Shown: piece after piece, positions 6,287-14,609 of the stretch
Numbering within the stretch: the first letter of the stretch is position 1
Layout of the letters: each line of letters begins with the position of its first letter
NCBI GenBank assembly: GCA_002254565.1
Contig: NJEG01000002.1
Location: 1-47,512, forward strand
Direction of reading: 5' to 3'
Length of the DNA: 47,512 bases
Origin: Candidatus Altarchaeales archaeon ex4484_2
Lineage (GTDB): Archaea > Altiarchaeota > Altiarchaeia > IMC4 > QMZM01
Translations under genes and position numbers: made by a program
The notes under the pieces: model-generated
What the model saw: only the letters and a program-made list of their open reading frames with translations
Databases searched by the model: none
What the model was told of the DNA's origin: nothing

Positions 6287-9040
6287 CTACTCCTTCCAGA
6301 AATTATCCCAGTCCTTCTTACCGGACTTTTTCTTGCCGGAAGACTTCTTGCCTGAGGAAATAATCTTGTAGCTGGACAGCTCGGAATCAAACACCATAGT
6401 TTCGCCGGTAGCCTCCGACTTAGCCTTATGTAGGGAGGATATCACGTTACTGCGAAAGGGTTTCTTCTTTTTGCCTATGGAGATACCCTTCCCCTTAAAG
6501 CGCTCGCTAATGCCCTTAACCCTCCCGGAACGCATCTCTCCGGACTTCTTTTTAATCTTCCGGGCTAACACACCAGACCGCTCTATACCTTTTCTGACAC
6601 CAGCTCCGGCCTTTTTCTTGTTAACCACGAGAAGCAAGAGGAGGACTATAACAGTCAAAGAAACGTAATAGCTTCCCAGGGAGGGGAGCTTGAGGTTGGG
6701 TAGGGAGATGAACCCGATCAAGCCTCCGTCCTCATTAACGGTCTCGTTGCCTTCAGGGGGAACGAAAGGCTCTTTAATCTCCAGCGAGAAACTTACGGAA
6801 CGGGTTATCTCCTGGCTTTTGGCGACGAAATTCACCAGATTAAACTTCTTGCAGCCGGAGGCGCACATTTCCGTTGAAACCCTGAACCCCAAGCTCACAT
6901 CCCTGCTCTCGCCGACATTCAAGCCATCAAATGAAGGAGGGGACAGGGAATACCAGTCGGAGGGTACGCCGTTGACTTCGAAATAAATCTTGTCCGTGAA
7001 ATTAGTCTGACCTGAGTTAATAATAGATAGGTTAATGACCCTGGACTCGTTCAGGGAGATACTCTCCACATCAGAGGCTCCCATGATACCCAATTCCTTG
7101 CTTTTGGATACCCTGATAACCCGGGAATCATTAACAGGGGAATACGGCTCCTTCCTGGCGTTAATGTTGAGGAGGAGGTTACCTGTCCTGTAGGGGGCGT
7201 CTATTCTTGCTGAAAAGCCTCCCGTGCCCGAGGAAACAGCGCTTCTGGAAAGATTATACTCCGGAAAAGATAGTGTGACTGTAGCTCCGGAGACGGGGTT
7301 GTCTTCGTTGTCCACGACAGCGCCTTCAACAACCACGGGCTCGCCCATGAACACCTCCAGAGTTGGTAGATCAAGTTTAGAGTAGATAAGCCAGTTGTTT
7401 TCGCCGACGACGAATGCTGCTGATTTGTTGACGGAGAATTCCACAGCATCCCTGATGGTGTGCACCTCCGCAGGAATATGCTCCCATTCACCACAACAGG
7501 CGCTCTTCATGAAATTCCAGTCCACGCACCTGTAGACCCGTAACTCCTCCTCCTTGTTGTTAACTCTCTTGCTGTCATAGGGGACGTAAACCCAGAGGTC
7601 AGATGAGGATAGAGCTGATTCAAGGACTACTGTCTTCACGATATTAACCCCTGGAGGGGAGCCGGATGTCAGGTGGTCGCTGTCGAAGCGTATCATGTTA
7701 CCCGGGATGGACATTAACTCGAAGTCTGTTATGGAAACATTGAATATGCGGGCCACAACCCCGCCGGTGAACTTGAAGGCGATATCATACACTCCAGGCA
7801 GGAGCTCGATCGAATAAGCCCCGTTACTGTTGGTTTTGGCTATGACAGTCTCTCCCGTATCCGTGTTCTCCAACGTAATCTCGGCACTAACTATCTTCCC
7901 CGCAGCATCCTTGAAGGAGCCGGATAACTCGATAACGGACTCGAAGGAGACGGAATCATCAGCCTTATACCTGTAATCAGACACCGACGGGTAAGCGAAG
8001 GTAAGGAAAAGGTCATAGTCCCCGGAGCTTATATAGGAGGGTATGGTAACCAGGACACTGCATTCCTCAGTGGTGTCATCACAGTAGAGATCGTCTACGG
8101 TAACCTTCTGGATTTTATGCTTGCTCACCAGAACAGCCTCCACGTTAGTGAGTTCGAAGTTCTCTATGGAGCCGGCCCTGAACACCACCTTGGAGGTAAT
8201 GTTCTTCCGGCAGACCTCGTTGGCGGGGCACACGATCCGGTTATCCTGGATGTCCACGCCAATGGGGTTGTTCACCCAGATGAAGTTCACGGCCTTATCG
8301 GTGACCCTGGAATCTGTGCCGGATACTTTATACTCTGCCTCTACCTTGATATCATGCTTATCTATGGAGATATCGTCGTCGTGCAATGGAACATACAAGA
8401 GAATCTCCTGGTAATCCTCCCTCAGGGCCGGGTCGCTGATTATCTCAAACCTCTGCCAGTCACTGTCACCTTCACTGTCTTTCTCGTCATAGTAGACCTC
8501 GAAGGTGTTGTGAGAGGGGGTGACCAGTTTGCCGTTCAACTCCAGCTCAACCTTCAACAGGAACTCGCCACCCTGGTATACCTCCAGCTCCTCACCAGCT
8601 TCTTTATGTAGGTCCAGGGTCAGCTCGTAGATGAAGAGCTCCTCCGTCTCTGAGGCAATCAATAGGGTGCCGTTGTCGTCGTACTTGCAGACTACCTTCA
8701 CCAGGTAGGGGTGTGTGTCAGGGTTCTCGTAGGGATAAAGAAGGGGGTTCCTGAAGGTGTAGGGGATCTCATCGGATTTCATGCTGGGGCTGGAGTATCC
8801 TGGGGGGTAAATTTCAGCGTAGAACTCTGTGGGGGTTACTCCGACACCATTAAACTTGCATTCAGCAGATACCTCAATCTTGGAGAAATCATCGTTCAGC
8901 CAGACGATGTTGTTCTCCACGTCGCCCTTGATTTGGAGGTTTTCTACCATGAGCTGGGAGGAGACAGGGGCAAGGCTGTAGAGAAGGAGGAGCAAAACTA
9001 ATACAATCTTTTTTCTACCAAATGATGTACTCATTTTCAC
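6287..9040 (-). CDS. Large membrane-anchored surface protein with Ig/carboxypeptidase-regulatory-like domains and basic cytoplasmic tail
   Basis: The 917 residues begin with a signal peptide (basic start, then LVLLLLLYSLAPVSS, cleavage near 29). A long strand-rich extracellular region follows. It holds two segments resembling carboxypeptidase regulatory-like/CNA-B sandwiches: about 370-425 (SGSFKDAAGKIVSAEITLEN, NGAYSIELLPGVYDIAF) and about 565-625 (VVVEGAVVDNEDNPVSGATV). A NEW1/alpha-galactosidase-like sandwich precedes the single membrane span (about 792-812). The last 100 residues are cytoplasmic and very lysine-rich (several KKK/SGKK runs). The start lies 3 bp from the MinD-like stop, so it is probably the last gene of that operon. 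Its function is not known. The charged tail could contact the two ATPases or nucleic acid, which is inference. Confidence 0.7.
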   Translation of the reverse strand: MKMSTSFGRKKIVLVLLLLLYSLAPVSSQLMVENLQIKGDVENNIVWLNDDFSKIEVSAECKFNGVGVTPTEFYAEIYPPGYSSPSMKSDEIPYTFRNPLLYPYENPDTHPYLVKVVCKYDDNGTLLIASETEELFIYELTLDLHKEAGEELEVYQGGEFLLKVELELNGKLVTPSHNTFEVYYDEKDSEGDSDWQRFEIISDPALREDYQEILLYVPLHDDDISIDKHDIKVEAEYKVSGTDSRVTDKAVNFIWVNNPIGVDIQDNRIVCPANEVCRKNITSKVVFRAGSIENFELTNVEAVLVSKHKIQKVTVDDLYCDDTTEECSVLVTIPSYISSGDYDLFLTFAYPSVSDYRYKADDSVSFESVIELSGSFKDAAGKIVSAEITLENTDTGETVIAKTNSNGAYSIELLPGVYDIAFKFTGGVVARIFNVSITDFELMSIPGNMIRFDSDHLTSGSPPGVNIVKTVVLESALSSSDLWVYVPYDSKRVNNKEEELRVYRCVDWNFMKSACCGEWEHIPAEVHTIRDAVEFSVNKSAAFVVGENNWLIYSKLDLPTLEVFMGEPVVVEGAVVDNEDNPVSGATVTLSFPEYNLSRSAVSSGTGGFSARIDAPYRTGNLLLNINARKEPYSPVNDSRVIRVSKSKELGIMGASDVESISLNESRVINLSIINSGQTNFTDKIYFEVNGVPSDWYSLSPPSFDGLNVGESRDVSLGFRVSTEMCASGCKKFNLVNFVAKSQEITRSVSFSLEIKEPFVPPEGNETVNEDGGLIGFISLPNLKLPSLGSYYVSLTVIVLLLLLVVNKKKAGAGVRKGIERSGVLARKIKKKSGEMRSGRVKGISERFKGKGISIGKKKKPFRSNVISSLHKAKSEATGETMVFDSELSSYKIISSGKKSSGKKKSGKKDWDNFWKE

Positions 9041-9043
9041 ATT

Positions 9044-9787
9044 TCAACGATTCAGCAGGCGCCTTATGAACAGGAGATTGGGGGGTTCGTACTCCTGTCT
9101 TAAGAGCCTGGATACCAGATACTGGTAATCAATGGATGCATGAGAGTAGGGGTTCCGATATATTATGGGAATGTTCTCGAAAGACGAGCGCCTGATGTTG
9201 GAATCCTCTGAGATTTTGGAAATAATCGGGGTCTCGCACATCAACTCGATTTCATCGGGGGTAAGCTCATAGACGTCGTTGTTGACTCTGTTGATGACCA
9301 CATAGATGTTGTTTTTCCTTAAATCCTTGGCCAGCTTGATAACCTTCACAGCATCGATTACAGCAGCATGATCTGGGTTGGTTATCACCAGAACAGAATC
9401 GGATGCGTCGATAATCGACTGCACATCCTCGCCCAGACCTGGAGGGGAGTCGACTATAACCAGTTCATTCAACTCCTCCAGGTGATTTTTTAGCTCGGAT
9501 AAACTGCAGTCCAGCTCGTCCATTGAAACCGATGAGGGAATAATCCGTAAACCGGTGGGGTGGATGAAGACGCTGTGGGTGATCTTCACCTCGCCCTTGA
9601 GAACCTCCTGCAGGGATAATGTAACCCTTGGGATGCCCAACTTGAGTCCTATGTTGGGGTTGGACACGTCCGCGTCCACGATGATGCTTTCCTGCCCGAA
9701 CTCGTTTAATGTAGCAGCCAGGTTGATGGAGAATGTAGTTTTTCCAACACCCCCTTTACCAGAAACAACCGCAATGACATTTGACAT
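9044..9787 (-). CDS. MinD/ParA-family ATPase
   Basis: The protein has 247 residues with the deviant Walker A motif GKGGVGKTTF at 10-19, a switch I region (IIVDADVSNPNIGLKLG), Walker B-like ELVIVDSPPGLGEDV at about 107-121 and the VINRVN nucleotide-base motif. The C-terminal PPNLLFIRRLLNR is amphipathic and basic, as in MinD membrane-targeting helices. Archaeal MinD homologues position polar structures such as archaella and chemosensory arrays. Here the gene lies between a KaiC-like ATPase and a giant surface protein, so positioning of an envelope structure is a reasonable inference. A 97-bp AT-rich gap upstream gives it its own probable promoter (TATA-like run near 9811-9826). Confidence 0.85.
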   Translation of the reverse strand: MSNVIAVVSGKGGVGKTTFSINLAATLNEFGQESIIVDADVSNPNIGLKLGIPRVTLSLQEVLKGEVKITHSVFIHPTGLRIIPSSVSMDELDCSLSELKNHLEELNELVIVDSPPGLGEDVQSIIDASDSVLVITNPDHAAVIDAVKVIKLAKDLRKNNIYVVINRVNNDVYELTPDEIELMCETPIISKISEDSNIRRSSFENIPIIYRNPYSHASIDYQYLVSRLLRQEYEPPNLLFIRRLLNR

Positions 9788-9884
9788 TGTTATACTATAT
9801 TGAAGGTATTCTATATATATTATAAAGAGATATCAAGATATTAGATTAATGCTAAACATGAGGTAAAAATTATCAATAAACTTA

Positions 9885-10616
9885 TCATTTTCTGGCTCTC
9901 AGGAAAATATCGGAATATACATGAATTCCATCACCCTCAATCTTGAACCTGTACAAACCGTGGGCATGATTAGTCTCCCTCATCTTCAGGATAGACAAAC
10001 GCCTCTCAAAAAAAGACTTCTCACCAAAAGAGCCCATAGACTTAATCAACTGCAGATAGATAATACCGTCAACCACGAAATCAGCCACCTCATACTCCAA
10101 ATCCTCACTCTGCTGCAACCGCTCATAAGTCAAAAGGAGAGTGCATCCCAGCTTACTGTAGGCATTAATCAAACGCTGGACGCCTCTCCTTTCCCCCCCG
10201 AAATCGCCGCTGAACTGCAAAACAAGATTCAATGGGTCAATAGCAACCCTCCTCGCACCAAACGCCTTCACCTTAGAGAGGAACTTGGGGCTGATAATCT
10301 GGTCCAAAAAATCCTCACCCATCTCCGGCTTAATCTCCAAATCAATAATGCCAAGCCTGCCGGTCTTATGCAACTCCATGATATCATAACCAAACAGGGA
10401 GAAAGTCCGGTTCAGGGAATTCAAATCCTTCTCCACGGTAATGAAGATGCTCTTCTCATTATACTTCAAAGCCCCGTTTGCGATAAATTGCATCGCGAAA
10501 GTGGTCTTAGCACAGCCAGGAATGCCGGAAACAACGGTGGAAGAGCCCTTGGGAAAACCCCCCTCGACAAGCTCATCAAACCCCGGAATCCCGGTTGGAA
10601 CCCTCTCGATTTTCAT
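9885..10616 (-). CDS. KaiC/RadA-superfamily ATPase (FlaH-like)
   Basis: The 243 residues start RVPTGIPGFDELVEGGFPKG, the standard opening of single-domain KaiC proteins. A P-loop GIPGCAKTTFAMQF follows at about 31-44. The family normally has Gly where this protein has Ala before the Lys. Then come ITVEKDLNSL, a Walker B-like VAIDPLNLV and the late YEVADFVVDGIIYLQL segment. Archaeal proteins of this group include FlaH/ArlH of the archaellum and signalling ATPases. Its start overlaps by 4 bp the stop of a membrane protein gene, so it belongs to the envelope operon. No FlaI-type or FlaJ-type gene is present, so it is not a standard archaellum or pilus locus. Confidence 0.82.
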   Translation of the reverse strand: MKIERVPTGIPGFDELVEGGFPKGSSTVVSGIPGCAKTTFAMQFIANGALKYNEKSIFITVEKDLNSLNRTFSLFGYDIMELHKTGRLGIIDLEIKPEMGEDFLDQIISPKFLSKVKAFGARRVAIDPLNLVLQFSGDFGGERRGVQRLINAYSKLGCTLLLTYERLQQSEDLEYEVADFVVDGIIYLQLIKSMGSFGEKSFFERRLSILKMRETNHAHGLYRFKIEGDGIHVYSDIFLRARK

Positions 10617-11449
10617 AATTGATTAATATTTTTCTTTCTCAGGCTAAAAAGCAGTATGGAGAGGAAAACCACAAGCAAAAAAAGGAAGCCCATGGCTATA
10701 GACTCCCAGGGAATGCCCTTCTTTTCCTCCAGTTTCACAACATGCTCAAAAAACATGGACCCGTCAGCGGAAACCAGGGTGAAAGACACGTTCCTGCTCT
10801 TCCAGATAGTAGGTTCATAGTTTACCCTCACACTCCTGGGCTTGCCTGCCTCAAGATGATTAACCTCAGTGGACTCGAAAACCCATGCAGTTGGATAAGA
10901 GGAGGGAGTGATCAACATACGGTCTATGTCTTCACTAGACTTTAAGGTAAACTCTATAGCTGACTTGTTGGTGGAAGCTGAAACATCCAACAAACCAGAG
11001 GCTGCGAGAACAGTAGAGTTTCTGGAGTAAACCCGTTCTCTGGCTACGGTGAAATTACGCTCCAAGCCGTCAACGATAAGATTACAGTAATAGATTTTGA
11101 AATCAACCGAATAGTTCCCATCCCCCTCAGGAAACCAGTAAGAATAGAGGGTATTCTCTGTGCCGGGTTCTGAAGGCACCTCACCGCTCCAGGCAGAATA
11201 AAGTAAGCTCTTATTATCCCCCCAGCCGCTGTAGACATCAGCCCGGGTTCTCAGGCAACAGCTCACAGAACCTGAGTTAACCCACACCAGGGTAAACCTT
11301 TGGTAGGAATCCTCCACAAGAACAGGGACATCAACATAAGAAATGAAACCATCAATGTCGCTGTTAACCGACACAGCCACAGGGATTAAAGCCCCTGCAG
11401 TCAGGGACAAAAAAACCACCGCAAAAAATAAAACAATTTTTTTTCCCAT
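10613..11449 (-). CDS. Secreted, C-terminally anchored beta-rich surface protein
   Basis: I do not recognise a named family. The 278 residues have a signal peptide (IVLFFAVVFLSLTAGALIP), about 215 residues of alternating strands with several N-glycosylation sequons (NKS, NYS, NFT, NST, NVS), paired cysteines (SCCLR, YYC), and one C-terminal membrane span (about 247-269: IAMGFLFLLVVFLSILLFSL) with a short basic tail. The topology is outside with a single anchor. It starts 2 bp from the stop of the upstream 181-residue gene and overlaps the KaiC-like gene by 4 bp, so all are surely one transcript. It is probably a structural component of the same envelope assembly. Confidence 0.62.
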   Translation of the reverse strand: MGKKIVLFFAVVFLSLTAGALIPVAVSVNSDIDGFISYVDVPVLVEDSYQRFTLVWVNSGSVSCCLRTRADVYSGWGDNKSLLYSAWSGEVPSEPGTENTLYSYWFPEGDGNYSVDFKIYYCNLIVDGLERNFTVARERVYSRNSTVLAASGLLDVSASTNKSAIEFTLKSSEDIDRMLITPSSYPTAWVFESTEVNHLEAGKPRSVRVNYEPTIWKSRNVSFTLVSADGSMFFEHVVKLEEKKGIPWESIAMGFLFLLVVFLSILLFSLRKKNINQL

Positions 11450-11450
11450 T

Positions 11451-11996
11451 CTAACAACCCATCCAGTAAAGTAGAGGGACCAGTTCCTTATATCTCATCT
11501 TCCTTATGACAATATCCACCTCACCCTCAAAGTGTCCCAGCTTCTTGCCAACAAAAGACACCATAACATCCCGTCCCTCACCAGATTCAAGGATGAATGA
11601 ATCAACAGACGAATTCAGGTAAGGTGAAATAGAACCGTATCTTCGGACACAAACCCTCACATCATATCCCTCGCTGTTCTCGAGTTCAATATATTTTCTT
11701 ACAGGCATATCAGGGAAAACCCGGCCGAAATTCAAGGCATCGGTGCTAGAATCTATTCCAACTCTGATGAGTCCAGAAGATGAATTCGGTTGGGTTATAT
11801 TAGCTGATGTGGGAAGCCTCACCACCTCGTTGACGAAAAATGTGGTCTTTATAATCTCCCTCTTCTGTTTGGTTACATAGGTCACTGGCTCAGGAACCTT
11901 ATCTGAGTGAAGGAGATAAAAAAATCCAAGAACCGAAATTATTAAAACAAAAAACAAAACCATTAAAACCCCTTTCTTTTTGTTATCCAAATTCAT
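11451..11996 (-). CDS. N-terminally anchored extracytoplasmic protein
   Basis: I do not recognise a named family. The 181 residues begin with a short basic stretch and a single membrane span (about 9-29: VLMVLFFVLIISVLGFFYLL) that looks like a signal anchor. A strand-rich domain facing outside follows. Within it, NFGRVFPDMPVRKYIELENS resembles the edge of an immunoglobulin-like or ASPM/Hydin-type sandwich (IRVGIDSSTDALNFGRVFPD). The gene lies between two other envelope genes with 1-bp gaps on both sides. This tight packing and the shared topology suggest that the three form one complex. Confidence 0.6.
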   Translation of the reverse strand: MNLDNKKKGVLMVLFFVLIISVLGFFYLLHSDKVPEPVTYVTKQKREIIKTTFFVNEVVRLPTSANITQPNSSSGLIRVGIDSSTDALNFGRVFPDMPVRKYIELENSEGYDVRVCVRRYGSISPYLNSSVDSFILESGEGRDVMVSFVGKKLGHFEGEVDIVIRKMRYKELVPLLYWMGC

Positions 11997-11997
11997 T

Positions 11998-13152
11998 CTA
12001 ACCCCAGATTAAATAAATAATTAATGCTATTATAATCAAAAAAAGCAGGATATCAAGCATGTTAAGTATCGCCGTGCACTGGAGCACATACCACAAAACC
12101 AGCACAACCAGTAGGAACACAAGCAATGCCAGGATGTATGGGAGGTTGTTGTATCCACTCAGCAGGAAATAAGCCAACGCCAGAGGTATCAGGAGAAACA
12201 ATATGCCATAAAAAAGGAGGCTGCATGAGGGAAACTCCCCAGCAAGCTTCTTTGCTTTGCCCTTGGAGGGTAGTATGGTTATCTTATCAGGAATCTTGAC
12301 ATCCAAGACATGTGTGGCATAACCTGTTGTATAGGAAACCTTCGCTTCCATCCTGTAAACACCGGGCTTTACTCTCTCATCATTCCAGTCAACAGGCAAC
12401 ACCTTCACCTCCCCGGGCTTGGAGTAGGTTAAACCAGAATCAAGATTTGCTATTACATTACCAACCTTGTCGAATATCTTCAGATAGGATAATTTCACAC
12501 TCATCGTCTCCATTCCCGTGTTCTTGAACATCACGTTAATTCTCGCGTTGCTCTCCCCCGTCCTTTCACCGATTATGTTCACTATCTCCCCCATCCTCAC
12601 TGCCTCACCACTAACCTGGAACACAAAAACAGGACGTGTAACAGCCAGGGTGGAGACGCCAGTGCCCCTGCCTGCACCAGACAATATGGGGTTAAGGTTA
12701 ACTGCGCCCACATGGAAACCAGGCTCCGCATCATCCGGAACCTGCAATCTGATATCAACGTAACCGTTAGCACGTACAACACCCCCGCCAGGGAGATAGA
12801 TAGTCTTCTTGGTTGCTGGAGAAACCAGTACCGGGTTTTTAACAATCGTCACCCAATCAGCTATGGACTCCTCAGAGGCTTGTGAGGGAATAAAGACGTA
12901 TGGGTTTTTTTTCTCGTTGAAGTACATGCCCCGGTGTGCTGCAATGTATCCTGCATTAACCAGGAGATCACTGGTGGATGTGGTTATCAGGTAGTACCTG
13001 AACACTATCTTGTCACCGGGGTCAACCAAACCTAGGTCATAAACGCCTGGAGCGGAGCCTATGGAGATTGCATGGACATTAAACACCAGATAGATTAGAC
13101 ACAATAGGGAACTGGTGGCTATTTTCCAGTATCTAATGCTGCCTTTTTTCAT
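11998..13152 (-). CDS. Membrane protein with DUF916/WxL-interacting-like ectodomain and three C-terminal spans
   Basis: The 384 residues have a signal peptide (SSLLCLIYLVFNVHA). The ectodomain has two sandwich-like parts: about 28-185 (GVYDLGLVDPGDKIVFRYYL ... GYVDIRLQVPDDAEPGFHVG) and about 190-290 (ARINVMFKNTGMETMSVKLS ... KPGVYRMEAKVSY). This order recalls DUF916 and DUF3324 of bacterial WxL-interacting proteins, but only at pattern level. The end carries about three membrane spans (CSLLFYGILFLLIPLALAYF, YILALLVFLLVVLVLWYVL, ILLFLIIIALIIYLIW). It is the first gene of the minus-strand envelope cluster and diverges from the secreted glycoprotein gene across a 93-bp promoter region. Confidence 0.6.
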   Translation of the reverse strand: MKKGSIRYWKIATSSLLCLIYLVFNVHAISIGSAPGVYDLGLVDPGDKIVFRYYLITTSTSDLLVNAGYIAAHRGMYFNEKKNPYVFIPSQASEESIADWVTIVKNPVLVSPATKKTIYLPGGGVVRANGYVDIRLQVPDDAEPGFHVGAVNLNPILSGAGRGTGVSTLAVTRPVFVFQVSGEAVRMGEIVNIIGERTGESNARINVMFKNTGMETMSVKLSYLKIFDKVGNVIANLDSGLTYSKPGEVKVLPVDWNDERVKPGVYRMEAKVSYTTGYATHVLDVKIPDKITILPSKGKAKKLAGEFPSCSLLFYGILFLLIPLALAYFLLSGYNNLPYILALLVFLLVVLVLWYVLQCTAILNMLDILLFLIIIALIIYLIWG

Positions 13153-13245
13153 TATTATTTTTTTAAACCTATAAAGATATAAATACGATAATATATCGAC
13201 ATATAAGTATGCTAATATGTTATATTTGTCGGAACTATTATTAAA
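13153..13245. promoter_or_regulatory. Divergent promoter with two palindromes
   Basis: This AT-rich 93-bp interval lies between two divergent start codons. It holds CGATA-ATA-TATCG (13186-13198) and ACATAT-N10-ATATGT (13199-13220), immediately next to each other. Several TATA-like runs (for example ATATAAATA at 13177-13185) are present for both directions. The two palindromes suggest a shared regulator for the envelope operon and the secreted glycoprotein. Confidence 0.45.
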
Positions 13246-14205
13246 ATGTTAAAGTCCATCTGTAAATCCATAACCCTCATGCTGATTTTTATCACGACGG
13301 TCTATGGACAGGTAAACGACACAGATACATTCCCGGTAGGTGTTAGTTTAACCAGCAAAACCATGGTGGACATAAACCCCGGCAGCCTCTCATGGATAGG
13401 TATCTCACCGGGAAGCGTCGGGAACAGCACCTCAGAAGTAAACAACCACTACCAGATACAGATAACAAACATCGGCACCAAAAACATAACCCACATCTGG
13501 TTCAACGCAACATACCCCAAAGCATCTCCATTCGCTGTGGGAAGCGCTGAAGAAACAAACGCCGGCAACTACATCGTGCTCTCCAAAGACACGCAACCAA
13601 AAAGCTATTACTTCGTGAACCGTGTGGAATACGGGGAACCAAACACCCTGGTATACCTGAAGGACCCGGACGGGAACATGCCGCCAAACAGCACCAAATA
13701 CCTTTACGGCAGGTTCCGCAACGCCAGCAACGAATATTTTTGGTTCCTCAACAAGGAAGACGGTAACTGCACAGACAACACATTCTATGTGGGAGATGAA
13801 GCCCACACCTCAGTGAAAACAGGATCCACAGACTTCAGCAACTGCGTAGCAGGGCTTAATAACACACCAGGAGCTGGGGTAGACTCCTGCAGGGTGGGGA
13901 CACTCACAGGAAACAACGCCTACGGATATTCTGAAATAAACATAGGGGGCCAGAAATACTGTGCGGCAGTATCGCAACACTGTAACAGAACATTTTTCTC
14001 CCACTGGAACCCGGATTATCCGTTCAACAACTGCGGGAAAAACAGCACCGAATTCGCCTGGAACACAAGCAACGGCTCAGACGGAGATGGATACCTGGTG
14101 CCAGGAGAATACTTCAACATGAGCATAAAGGTACACGTTCCATACGGCATCTATGAGGGAGCATCCACCAAGGGTAAACTAACGGTGTTAGTGAACAGCA
14201 TATGA
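13246..14205 (+). CDS. Secreted, sequon-rich surface glycoprotein
   Basis: No family is recognised. The 319 residues have a signal peptide (ITLMLIFITTVYG, cleavage near 21) and no C-terminal anchor, so the product is exported. About 13 N-X-S/T sequons are spread along it (NST, NIT, NAT, NAS, NCT, NRT, NTS, NGS, NMS and others), far above the background. Eight or so cysteines suggest disulfides. The C-terminal EYFNMSIKVHVPYGIYEG segment resembles the end of an immunoglobulin-like sandwich. It has no class III pilin signal. It is divergent from the envelope operon and may be the exported subunit displayed by it, which is inference. The codon-strand is A/C-biased. Confidence 0.65.
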   Translation: MLKSICKSITLMLIFITTVYGQVNDTDTFPVGVSLTSKTMVDINPGSLSWIGISPGSVGNSTSEVNNHYQIQITNIGTKNITHIWFNATYPKASPFAVGSAEETNAGNYIVLSKDTQPKSYYFVNRVEYGEPNTLVYLKDPDGNMPPNSTKYLYGRFRNASNEYFWFLNKEDGNCTDNTFYVGDEAHTSVKTGSTDFSNCVAGLNNTPGAGVDSCRVGTLTGNNAYGYSEINIGGQKYCAAVSQHCNRTFFSHWNPDYPFNNCGKNSTEFAWNTSNGSDGDGYLVPGEYFNMSIKVHVPYGIYEGASTKGKLTVLVNSI

Positions 14206-14241
14206 ATCCCTTATTTAAGCCCTCTGAATTATATAAATACT

Positions 14242-14342
14242 GGGGGCTACCTAATAGCTACCATCTCGGAAGTGCACGCAGGTTAAGGTACAAAAACCCA
14301 ATCCACAATCTCCTTAATTTGATGTGTTAAAAGGTAGCCCCC
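14242..14342. ncRNA. Predicted structured element closed by an 11-bp stem
   Basis: GGGGGCTACCT (14242-14252) and AGGTAGCCCCC (14332-14342) are perfectly complementary and enclose 79 bp. A TATA-like TTATATAAATA (14229-14239) lies just before the 5' arm. The 3' arm ends 15 bp before the ATG of the winged-helix gene at 14358. It could be a small RNA, a leader structure for that gene, or a mobile inverted-repeat element. It matches no RNA family that I recognise: it is not tRNA-like and not 5S-like. Confidence 0.35.
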
Positions 14343-14357
14343 TCACCACCAAAAAAA

Positions 14358-14609
14358 ATGGAAGACGATGAACTGGACCGGATTGATGAGTTAGTTATTG
14401 ATATCCTAACAAAAAGCGATGAACCGTTGACCACATACAAGATAGCTAAGGAAGTTGGAGTAGCCTGGTCAACAGTCAACATCCACTGCTACAAGCTTAA
14501 ATCCATGAACATGCTCAAGGAAGATGTAGTGAACCCTGAATACGGGAGAAAGAAAATCTATTGGGAGCTTACAGGTAAAACACCCAAACTCAGTGAATAC
14601 CTTGAGTGA
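14358..14609 (+). CDS. Small winged-helix regulator
   Basis: The 83 residues form a single winged helix. A short acidic start is followed by IDELVIDILTKSDEPLTTYKIAKEVGVAWSTV (recognition helix around 36-50: VAWSTVNIHCYKLKSM) and a wing (VVNPEYGRKKIYWELT). The pattern is common among archaeal MarR/ArsR-like regulators. It converges with the PurM-superfamily gene, the stops being adjacent. The inverted repeat at 14242-14342 precedes it and may control it. Target genes are unknown. Confidence 0.75.
   Translation: MEDDELDRIDELVIDILTKSDEPLTTYKIAKEVGVAWSTVNIHCYKLKSMNMLKEDVVNPEYGRKKIYWELTGKTPKLSEYLE

Noticed and set aside
8117-8611. 164-codon open frame on + inside the 917-aa gene
   Set aside because: It is a shadow of the opposite strand, without promoter, ribosome site or recognisable domain.
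9921-10622. 233-codon open frame on + opposite the KaiC-like gene
   Set aside because: The minus strand carries clear KaiC motifs; the + reading has no family pattern and is a by-product of codon bias.
14242-14342. tRNA or 5S rRNA
   Set aside because: The stem is 11 bp and no T-loop, anticodon arm or 5S-like core can be found; no tRNA or rRNA was recognised anywhere in the window.
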